Origin: Allacma fusca
Lineage: Eukaryota > Arthropoda > Collembola > Symphypleona > Sminthuridae
Length of the DNA stretch: 64,000 bases
Assembly (NCBI GenBank): GCA_947179485.1
Contig: OX359248.1
Span: 25,801,378-25,865,377, forward strand
Direction of reading: 5' to 3'
Below, piece after piece: positions 10,345 through 21,000 of the stretch (its first letter is position 1; each line of letters begins with the position of its first letter). Position numbers and translations under genes: made by a program. The notes beneath the pieces are model-generated. The model ran no database searches, had not been told where the DNA came from, and saw nothing but the letters and a program-made list of their open reading frames with translations.

Positions 10345-11248
10345 TAGTGCTGTAATTTGTCCTTTTAGTATTGTATTGTACTTTGGCGAAAAGTACAAAA
10401 GTAGTACAACTAGGATATTGTTTTGTACTCCGAGTTTTGTTTTGTTTTGTACTTCTATCAGATTGTTTTTGTTTTTGTACAATCTGTATTGTATTGTTCT
10501 AAGGTTCTAGAAGACGCTAGAAATTTGCTAAAGTGATAGTTGTATCTGAGTTCAAGAGCACGTAGGAATTGATTTGTGCAACTTTAGTTGTTTAAAAATT
10601 ACGTAAAAGATCAAAAAACCAGTCATTGACTAATCTCCCATATGAGATGCATTGAATCTGTTTACGGTCGAATTTTGAAGGGTGCAATTCTGTGGCACCA
10701 ACCTACTTGTGCATAATCCCTGTAATAACCACATTGTAATTTCCAGAACAACATAATTTCATAAACAATATTCACTACATTTGCTTAAAATTAGAATGGA
10801 TAGAGTATACGCGTGGGCTCTGTATATCTATATTTTCAATTGGCTCAGCCGTTGGGTTTTACCACCTATTTCATCGATGTAGAAATGTCCCCTATGCGTG
10901 GACTACATTTACAAATCGCATAGTTCGTTTGTTAGACTAGGTCTTTTGTCTTTGTTGTCTACCCGCGAAGTCAGACTAGATTTATCCAGGTCAACATTTA
11001 AATAATACGGTTAGCCAATTTTAGTGATCAGTACCGATTCATTGGTATCATATCTGATGCCATCGAATTGTCATTAGCCAGTGTTGATTTAATTCATGAC
11101 CTTTCTCATGACGTCTTACTAATCCACATTAAATGTAACCTACAGCTAGTACGTCTTATCTGTGGCGTCTAATAATCAATATAATTATAATAATAGGGTT
11201 TTATTGGTCGATATAATGGCCTCAGCCGTTACAACCTTTAATAATCAA

Positions 11249-11448
11249 TAGGCTTGGGATTTTGCGAAAAATGCGAAATTCTAAAAACGATTAGTTACGG
11301 TACTCCCATGGGGGTGAAACGTAACCTCAGATATCGGTGGAAACCAAAAATGAAAAAACAAATTGCGAAATTTGCGAAATGATCTGCAAAAATAAATTTT
11401 AATTTGCGAAATTTTAACGCAAAATTTAGCGAAATATTCCCAAGCCTA
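11249..11448. mobile_element. 200-bp hAT-like MITE nested in the larger element
   Basis: It starts TAGGCTTGGGA and ends TCCCAAGCCTA. Both sides carry the same 8 bp, ATAATCAA (11241-11248 and 11449-11456). The interior is rich in GCGAAAT-like words in both orientations. It inserted after the host element, because it interrupts it. Confidence 0.85.
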
Positions 11449-11472
11449 ATAATCAATATGGTGACAGTCGAA

Positions 11473-11630
11473 GTCATGTGACTATTAGTGACACCGTAAG
11501 GTCAATCTGACGTCATGTGACTATTAGTGAGACAGTAAGGTCAATCTGAGGTCATGTGACTATTAGTGACCCTGAAGGTCATGACCTTAAATTGACCTTA
11601 TTGAGTCACCAATAGTCTCATGACAGATTA
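11473..11630. repeat. 39-bp tandem repeat with an inverted copy
   Basis: Units starting GTCATGTGACTATTAGTGA occur at 11473, 11512 and 11551. An inverted relative at about 11580-11624 (reverse complement starts GTCATGAGACTATTGGTGA) can pair with the second unit, so the array can fold into a long hairpin. Confidence 0.75.
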
Positions 11631-12090
11631 CGGTTTTAAGGGGCGCATGACCTATAATGAAACTTGGTGAGTATCTAGTAATAAATCACCTATGATTGAC
11701 TTTATTGGCGCATTAATGGTCACATGATACTAGAATGACATACTCAATGTACGTGTACATTTTATATGGGCGATAGTAGGCGAATCTACCAATAATTAGT
11801 CAATGCCCAGTTTTTGTGCTTTGACGTGTTTTTTCACGATTCCAATTACACAAATCAATTCCTATGTGCTCTAGAAATCTATTACAACAATCACTTTAGT
11901 AAATTTCCAGCGTCTTCTAGAACCTTGAAACAATACAATTTGGATTGTATTGTTTTTTTCAATTTCTGTTTTGTTTTTGTTTTAGTTTTGTATCTCGAAA
12001 ATGGATATTGTTTGTTTAGTTTTGTACCAAAGACAAAAACAATACAAAAGTACAAACTAAACGAGACAATATTACAGCACTACTCACATC

Positions 12091-14995
12091 TTGTTGTTTT
12101 AAAATTTCAATTTATAAACATGCCCAAAACTTGACATTTTGAAAAGTTGCCTACTTGCCCAAAATCTAGGCATGTGGGCAGGCCTGCTGGGCATTGTCAG
12201 CTGGGCGGGCAAATAGTGCAGGGCATTTTCAATCGACATACCCTAGTCATGGGTAACTCTGGTTTGGTCGAAATCGGCCCAGCGATTTTATCTTCTATCG
12301 ACAGAAATTGATCATTTAATGATTGAGTATGCTACACGTGTATGTACATACGTACGTCCAATCTGAACTTATTTAAAGGGAGTGAGGAGCATCTACACAT
12401 ACACATAAACATTAGGTCATGGGTCATGACACACCCCTCAAAACCTTACTACTTTTGACCGCTGGCCTTCGCAACAAGTCCTTTAGGGGGCGGGGTTATC
12501 GTCGCGTAGCGATGATTTTTACATCTCAAAACAGCTTCGAAGCATAGGTGCAGTTGTAACATTTACTGGTTTGTTACTGTGCTGCTATCGTTCATCAGCA
12601 CTTATCTCTGCCCATTCATCGGTTTGTTGAAAGTTTAAATGTAAATTACACAAGATGAGCAGTCATACATATTTAATTACTACTCATTAAATAAATATAT
12701 TTCCCACAATTATTTACACATAACTAAATTTTATATTTCAGCTTTTAGCATTTAGTACAAAAATGTAAAACTGTATTTGCTATCCGCCCTATCCTCGTGT
12801 TGTTAATACAGTTTAAATACGGTTTACTCACCGTAAATACATAATCCTACCCACTTTACTATGGGCGTTTATGTGTTTGCCTGTATAAATGCTTTGGAAA
12901 CTAAGTTGTATAAAAGCCTGGGCTAGCCTACAGGAAACTCACTTTGTTGCATATTGGTTCTCATTCAGTGTACAAGTACGGGGTCATCCTCCAGCCTGTT
13001 AGGAAAGGGTGACCCCCAAAGAGAGCATTATGGCGTTGAAGTAAAAATTTTGGATTATATTCTTCAGATTTAATTGTTACCACCAGCAATATTCATTCAC
13101 CTAATGTGGACTGAAATTAGCTGATTTTTGGATTCAAAATTCGTAAAACAAAATTAACTTCCAATACCCCTGGCAGCACCTGCGTAAGTCTTTTGCAGTA
13201 ATTCTATACAATACTAAGATTTAAGTTATTTTATTATTCTTTCAATCGCTCATCTCTGGCATTTGTGTTTTATAGATGGTTTGAACATGAATCTAATGAT
13301 GACAGATCTTTTTTTTTTTGAAAAAAATGGGGAAAATCTGGTGGGATGTCAGCAAAATATCAGCGAACTATACCATTTACTAATTTTTTCAAAATCCTAA
13401 ACTCAGGTGCTTGGAGCCCTCACATGAATTAAACCGATTCTAGGCTAAACCGATTCTGTGCTACAAAAATTCTAATATAATATATTACCGCATTCTACTA
13501 AAAATTCTATACATTATACATAATTATAGCTAGTTGTGCTAGGCAATAGGGTAATAGTTTCTTGTCTACTAATTCTAATCAATAGGATTATACATTATAG
13601 CTACTTCAATTTATAGAAATGAATAGCTAATAACTACGAAAAATTTTATTCAAGATTTTTTTCCAACCCGAATTTAATCCCCAGTAACTTCTAAACCACA
13701 GAATACAAAGTTATAAGCAGGAGCACATCTGAACTCCTCAATAGTTTTCAGTTTCAAAAATATTCTTTACTAGTCGCCGCATGTTACAGTCGCCTAATTT
13801 GTTCTTCAAAAGGTACTGTGGAGTGAATTTGGGAAGAAAATATCTTGGGCAAAAAATATAATCATATTAATTTTTAGGCATATGTATTGCCAACACTCTG
13901 ACTGACAATAAGAGTGCGCTTGCTGGAGTAAGGATCTGAATAGTAGCATAGTATATGTGCACTGGCTGCGTAAGCACAAAGTACACATTTTAGTTTAAAT
14001 AACCTATATGTTCTATACTAATCAACAATAACAAATACGAACTCGTCATGCAACCATGAAGAAGCATGATTTCAATAAATGAATCTATCAATATTTTTTT
14101 GTTTGGCATATTGTAATTTTGAGCTTATTGATTTTTATTGCAGTTTTTCGGATAAAACAATAACACGTCATGGTGCATTTACTCATATGTAAAGTTATGC
14201 TTCACGAAAAATTCACCTTTAAGATTATCTCAAAGTGCCCATCTCTTGACTTTCATCTTTCTCCATCCGGCATAGTTAGGGCTTAAAGCATCTTCTTAAA
14301 AATAGCCATCATCTGACTTTGTTACATCATTATGCCCAAATAAGTACAAGGTGTCTCAGAACCTTTCTCCTCCCTAGCCTACATAAGGTGCCACGGTAAA
14401 AAATACTCAATTCCCGCAGTTTGTAGCAAATTCTCTTCCAGATTTTTCAAAATTTGTTCCAACCCCGTCTCTCGGAATAAACACAGTAAAGTAGAGTAAA
14501 ATCAATTGTTTTTGCAAATCTGATAATTTTCAATTGAATTTGTGTTCAAATTTTTAAATTTTGCAAAAACTAAAAGTTGACGCTTGTTTTTACCCAATTT
14601 AAGGGACTGTCAAACACAATGAGAGATCACTACATTGAATAGATTGGAGTGAAGGAGGATTGTCCCACAAAATTATAAATTAGCCTCATAAACGGAAAAA
14701 TCGGATATAACATTAGTAAATTTAAACCGTATGTGCTTAGATCAACCTTCATTCCTGGCTATTTTTGCTTACTTCCTCTCCTCGGGATAGCAAGTTCTGA
14801 GTAAGAATTGGTCTAAAAGTTAACAATAAGCTGAACCCGAATTACTCCTACAATTAACATTGTGCTAAATAATAATGTTGAAATATTTACGTTTGGCTAA
14901 ATGGGATTTTCCCTAGAATATCCCAAGCACTAAATTTAGAGTTTTGTTCAATTTATTCATCAAAATTCTGATATAAGTCATACTAGGCACAACGT
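12091..14995. other. Long non-coding spacer
   Basis: No gene could be supported over 2.9 kb. It contains A/T tracts and a short region at 12908-13020 with a TATAAAAG word and a GGGGTCA/TGACCCC inverted pair, but no downstream coding exon was found. The segment at about 14381-14457 is a diverged copy of 29491-29567. Confidence 0.5.
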
Positions 14996-15130
14996 TAATT
15001 TTGTAACACATTCCTATTCAGAACAATGCAATTTTGTAACACATTCCTATTCAGAACAATGCAATTTTGTAACACATTCCTATTCAGAACAATGCAATTT
15101 TGTAACACATTCCTATTCAGAACAATGTTA
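14996..15130. repeat. 33-bp minisatellite, four copies
   Basis: TTGTAACACATTCCTATTCA recurs at 15001, 15034, 15067 and 15100 with nearly identical 33-bp units. There are no unique spacers. The low divergence indicates recent expansion. Confidence 0.9.
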
Positions 15131-15282
15131 ATATTTTTACCAATGCTAATTCAGCACATTGTTAATTTTTTGGCCGCTTCCTATTCGTGAAGAAGCGTTG
15201 AGCAAGGAATGTTTATTGTTTTGCAAAATTGTATAATTTGTGCAAAAATTCAAAAACTTTCAAAAGTTTAAGGGTTCCAAAT

Positions 15283-16245
15283 CAGGGACGGGATATCGGA
15301 AAAATACGGATTTAAATTCGGATTCGAATACTTTCTAGTTTCGATTTCAATTTTAATTATTTTTAATAATACTTGAAAATTTGAATTCCGATACGGATTC
15401 CAATATATTTGAATACTTGCTGAATTTGAATTCCGATTCAAATACTTTTTGGATATTCGTACAATTTACGGGAATTTATTTAAAAGAACAATTTAATCGC
15501 AAAAAAATAAGCTATACATAACACATTAAGCGTTTTTGCATCTATACATTACCACGTAATCATTTAATATAAATTTAAGCGCAGAAAACACACACTCAAC
15601 TGAAATTTCAGTAACTAGAAAAGCAAGGATTGATCCAATAACATTTTTAAAAAATTCGGAGTAATCTGTTAAGCTGTCTAACTACTTTTCCGGTTAGTTT
15701 TTTCTGACAGTATATATTTGCAAATCGATTTGTTTGATAACACATGGTAACTAAAATGCACTTCAACGGAATTAGTTTTACGCATCCCATGATGAGAACA
15801 AGATTTAAGAAAGAAGAAACTTGATTCACTTGATCGTCCTGTAAGACCTGCACCATGCGGCTATCTCATCCTATTGTAGGAATTTTTACTAAAAGGGCTT
15901 TAATTCTTTGCCCATTACCAACCATACACTTTTCGTTTACCAAACGTTCGTTATTTGCCCTTTGGGTTTTATAATTGCATGTGCGGCTTTCAAAAAATGC
16001 TACCTATGAACATTTTCTCGCACGTGACAGTATAAAACCCAATGAAATCGATACTTTATTGGAATCGGAATTCGTTAAAAAACATTCGAATACCGATTCG
16101 AATACCCTTGTTTTTATTCTAATCCAATTTCGGATACAAATACCGTGGTGACTTGTTTTCCGATTCTAATATCGATTCGGATACCCGAATTTTTTGAATA
16201 TAATTCCGATTCTAATTCCGATTCGAATTCGAATTCCCGTCCCTG
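15283..16245. mobile_element. 963-bp hAT-like element, internally decayed
   Basis: The ends are CAGGGACGGG and its inverted copy CCCGTCCCTG. The flanking 8 bp TTCCAAAT is duplicated exactly (15275-15282 and 16246-16253). Subterminal regions on both sides are rich in ATTCGAAT/GATTCG words in opposite orientations, typical of hAT transposase binding repeats. The centre retains a broken hAT dimerisation domain on the minus strand. Confidence 0.88.
15527..15657 (-). pseudogene. hAT transposase C-terminal dimerisation domain, relic
   Basis: The minus-strand frame contains SVECVFSALKFILND, which matches the sERvFSalk core of the hAT C-terminal dimerisation domain. It ends after KNA with a premature stop and the upstream frame is broken. 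About 44 codons remain, so this is a fossil of the transposase that once lay between the inverted repeats. Confidence 0.7.
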
Positions 16246-16253
16246 TTCCAAAT

Positions 16254-18023
16254 AAATCCTGACTTTGTTCCGCTTCCCTGAGCACTGTATCCCGGAGATG
16301 AAACAAGCTTTAAAAAATTCCCTACAAACTGGGTTTCAAATATTTGTTACCGTTGTCCCTTCTATGGACTAGGGTGAGAAAAATGTTTTGATACGCCATG
16401 TACAAGTCAAAATAAACGGAACCCCAACCAAAATACTGTATTACAGCGTACGTCGCGTACGAAGCGTTTGAGACCCGCATGTTACCAATATTTTACAAAA
16501 TTTTACACTACAGACGAAACATCTCGATTCCAAAAGGTTGAGAATTGCAACACGCTTCAAATTTGGCATAATAGGGCAAAAACTAATTATTTTTTTTCAA
16601 ATAGTCAATTTAGTTATATCTTGTATGGAAATAATAATTATGACGAAGTCATGATAACTTAATAGTATTCAGCCTGAAGAAGAGTTAGGTCAAAACGTTG
16701 TGGCGAATAAAAGACTGATATTATACAAAGGTGAACTTTTTACCCTTACCTAATTTCATAGATGTTAATTTCACTTTGCGTCCTAAATTAATTAAAATAT
16801 TGATATATAATGGTAAGACTATCCAGATTTATCATATAATTTCTTTAAATCTCGTTATAATTATTATAATTCTATTTTTTTTATTCTACCGAAATAAAAA
16901 TTTCCCCTTTGGAAAAAGTTATATGAACTTACAACAATTATTAGAATTAATTCGTTTCCCAGTAATAAGAACCTTTACTGCAACGATTAGCCAGCAGGAA
17001 GAGCTTTCAGTTCTGGCTTTGGACTGCACGTCTGTACGGAGCCATAAAGCAAAGCTATTGTCAATACAAACCCGCTCTTCACATAGCGCGAAAGTCGTAT
17101 GAATGGTCGTTAAACTACTTGTTTTTAATTTTTCAGCCAACGTCGTCTCTTTACATTGTCCCTCGCTGTGTGAGACATACTTCATCTGTTTTTGTTGGCT
17201 GTTTCATTGTCGTCAGTTTTTATTATTCTTCAAAAACGGCAATCGTATTTTGCCTCGTAATTGGTTGTATTATTGGTGCATAGTGTCACATAATCTGGAT
17301 TAATTAGTAAATAAATTATTTAAAGCGGAACTTCTCAAAGTGGAGCATATTCGCTGGAATTTAAAACAAGCACGAACTAAGTAAGTACTAGTAAGAATAT
17401 TTTGTTGAATAGATATGTCTAACTAAATGTATAAATATAAATTATTTTTACTTCTTATACATTGCTACCACAATTATTGCTGTATTTTCATGTCAAAAGA
17501 GTTGATAATTATTTTAAACCTGGACCTATTTCAAATCAAATTATATTTTAATACGACAGTTTTAACTTATTCCAGCAACACTTCGTCCATGAAATTTAGA
17601 AACGCCACCTCCTGTAATCCCAATATTCAAATGTAATCAAATGATCACATAGGTACTTACATTTTTAAAAAGCTACATTTAAGTTAACAAAATGATTCAA
17701 ATGGGAATTACCATATAATGTAAAAACGGGTGCTTGGAGTAATGTCAAATTCAAGTTGAAACTTGGGGACTGCAAATGCACCACCCGCGGCTCTATGGAA
17801 TAAGGAAAATACATAGGATAATATAATAAAGTGGAAAAAGGTGGACAGAGTTTGAAAAAAAGGTGAAAAAGTGGAAATGGCAGGGATTGTAAAATCTTTT
17901 TTATTTAAATTTTTTTGGAAGTTGGTTATAATCAAAACGGGACTCTTGATGTCTTTAATGCAGTTTGAAGGGATTTTTTTTATTGATTTTATAATGTGGA
18001 TTTGATAATGTGTAGATAGTGCA
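16254..18023. other. Non-coding spacer upstream of KNTC1
   Basis: No supported gene. Short open frames here lack recognisable motifs and biased composition. A palindromic GCGTACG/CGCGTACG patch is at about 16446-16460. The promoter of the KNTC1-like gene should lie at the right end, but no clear TATA or initiator was identified. Confidence 0.5.
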
Positions 18024-21000
18024 ATGGGACCGGAGAGCAAGTGGAAGCTATCTCCCCTTTGTACAGATTTGAATGAAACCAGAGGTAGTGGGAGCGAAGA
18101 CAGCATTTTTCAAATCATTCCGAGGACTTTAATTGAAGAGCAGATCAAATCGACATCACAGCGGTCAAAAGTACAGATTTATAACCGGCGTAAATTTATC
18201 GAGTATTCAGTTTCTAGGTAGTTTGTGATGACAGGACTATATGTGCTTTGTTGGTATTTTGAATTTTTTACAGTTCGAAAAATGCAAAGCTGTTTGTTCG
18301 GTTGGGACTACCTCTGGTCTGATTGGTGTAGCAGTTGATAAGGAATTGCTTATTTTTGATGACAAAGTAGAAAATGTAGTACAGACTTTACCATTTTCGT
18401 GTCCAATTGATATCGTTATTTGGAATCGTTGCTTATTATTGGTTGGCTTGTCTTCTTCGGAGATCCACTTCCTGCACCCTTCAACCTTTGAACTTTTGGA
18501 TACGAGGTTTTCTTATGTTTGATTTATAATATTTTAGTTAATAATTTATAATAATATTTATGATTATTTTATTTATAATTTATTATAATTTTTATGAGAT
18601 GTACTTATCCTGATAGAACGGCGGAAGAATCCGCAGGGGCTATCGTCAGCCAATGCAAAGAAGAACGCTTTTATGTGGATGGTCACATACGAGTCGAAGA
18701 TGGGTCGTGTGAACTTCATGTGATCAGTGTTGAAGGAATAGTTTACCGTTTTCAAACACCCGTAGCACCCGATAATACATTGGATTATACGCGTCTAGAG
18801 AAGACCATTTGTGCTTCATCACTAACTCAGACCTTTTCCAGGGCTACTATTGGGACTAAACAGATGGCAAGTTTAGTTTGTAGTTGTTGAAATGAATATC
18901 TATGTATGGGAATTTCTTTACCGATTTGATACTTCACGGGATTATTACATAAAATGTTAGCGTGACTGTTTATTTTTAAATAATTAATTTAGCGCTTAAT
19001 ATTTGTAGGTGACGTCCTGCCACTTTGTAGCTCCCTCTTTCACATATTTAGCAGATAAATCAGGAAATATATCATTGTTGCAACTCCTGGAAGATGCTGA
19101 GGGTAAAGCTGAGACTTTGGCTAGCAATAACATTGTAAAGGTGCTAAGCCAGAATCCGAAGGTCGTTAAAGTAAAGAAGATGACTAGATGCGAAGGGTAT
19201 GTCACGTTTTTTCAGCAATTAATTTAAATCACACAGTATTTGAGTGTACCTCTACTTATGTTTGTTTAGCCTACTTTTTGCGCTTTTGTCCTCTGGAAGT
19301 CTGGAAATTTTGTTTGATGACATTTTAACTGTCACGAAACCTCTGAAGCTTCCAATACCAAATACGAAAGTTCACGACTTTGCAGTTGTTCTATGTGACC
19401 AAGATATAAAATTATGGGCAATTTTTGGCGACTATCAGAATGCAGAGATCACGTACGTCGGAGTCTTCTCAGGAACTTCTTTCAAGCCGAAGTTATATGT
19501 TCAGGTGCCAGTGTGTTTTACTTCATCCGGGACCGACCTGAATGAATCCTTTAAGATGGATTCATTTTCAGTTCGTTTCAATGAACAGAGTGTTTTAACC
19601 GAGCAGCCCAACTCTTTTATTTGCACGACTTCCGAGGGAGTAATGATATTTCAAGTATTAGAATCATCGGTCGAATCTACTCTTCAACGATTTCTTAGTC
19701 TTGGAAAGTATGAACAAGCTAGTGCTTTTGCTGCAAAATATTCTTTCAATGTGGATATAGTAAAGAAAGCCAGGGTTCAGGCTTACTACAATGAACTGTC
19801 GACCTTGAAAAGTGATCGGAAAATTGAGCATGCTTTCCAACAATTACTTCTCTTGTTAGATACCATTTCTGATATGGATTTTGTATGCAAATTTTGTATA
19901 TGCGATGAAAACAGCCTTATTCCCAAAGTGGATTGGGTCAGGAAAATTGTTAACTTGGGCTGCAAAAAGTCACGAGCTAAATCAGGAACCGAGTACGTCA
20001 AGAAATTACTTGTGCTGGGAAAGAAGTTTTATACCTTTGAGCAAGTATTTCCCAATGGTACGATTCAAGATTGGAAAACATTTTGTGTCCAATCTAATTC
20101 AATGTTTGAAATCTGCAGGCGGTTTCTAAAAAATGTAAGCATTTTAATTCATTTATTTTGTCATTGTATTATAATTACACGTAGTTATTATGCTAAATTT
20201 CCTTGATCTGTCTTCGAATGATGACACCTTAATTACCTCCAGGAACAGTTCAGCTATTGCAATTGTGTCTGGAACAGACATTCAACAGAATTCTTACACG
20301 AATTGGAGTTAGGAGATCTCGTGGAATTCTTTTGGACATTGTTTAGCAAACAGATAGACACAACAGAGAGTGAATCTTTATTTAAGACAATCCTCGCTGA
20401 TGCTCTAGATAAGTGTGTGGAGGACGACATTCATCAAGAGCGAGGCTTAAGGGGAATCATGGACTTGATTAAAAAGCAGATTTGCTTTTTGGAACAGCGC
20501 ATAAGTTGGCCTGTTGATGCTATCAAGTTTGTTAAAACTTTAATGAATACATTTAAATCTGAAGTTTCCAAGCTACACGAATCTACACGTCATGATTTAA
20601 AATTGGAGGATAAGGTCGTATTTTGTCGAAAGTTGATTCGTGGTCTTGAGTTTTACTTGCAGTCATTGCAGGAAGTGTCCGATCTCATTAACGCTCACTC
20701 TATGCGAATTCCTTTCCATAAAATTATACAGGTTAGTTGCAACAATTACTTATTATTAGACACCTATGTCTAGTCCTATGTTCATAGTTTGATTTTTATT
20801 TATTTCTCACTTGTTTTGTTATTGGAACTTCAGGACGATATAAATGAAGTAGTGAATGCAATGCTAGACGAGCTGTTTAGCCGTGAAGAAATTCAAGTAT
20901 TTGTGCAAAAGTTTTTGCGACCTTTTGCTACCCGAAAAAATCAGTCGATAGATTTTCTTTTCGAAAATTACATTGAGGTAAGCAGCCTTACGTGTTTTTT

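Larger units (their letters stand above)
10345..12082. mobile_element. Non-autonomous hAT-like element with long inverted ends
   Basis: A perfect 8-bp direct repeat CTCACATC flanks the element (10337-10344 and 12083-12090). The ends are TAGTGCTGTAAT and its inverted copy. Inverted similarity continues inward for about 230 bp (around 10345-10580 against 11850-12082), including the shared block GGTTCTAGAAGACGCT. An 8-bp duplication and a TAGNG start are hAT hallmarks. No transposase frame is present, so it would depend on a transposase supplied elsewhere. The interior hosts a second MITE and a palindromic tandem repeat. Confidence 0.85.

Noticed and set aside
12908..13020. TATAAAAG word plus GGGGTCA/TGACCCC inverted pair, possible promoter or structured RNA
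   Set aside because: No initiator at the right distance and no downstream exon; a structured RNA could not be supported.
14996..15130. Regular 33-bp repeats resembling a CRISPR array
   Set aside because: Units are contiguous without variable spacers, and the genome is eukaryotic.
16731..17102. 123-codon plus-strand open frame
   Set aside because: Mostly hydrophobic AT-driven translation; the Ser/Lys-rich tail matches no known motif.
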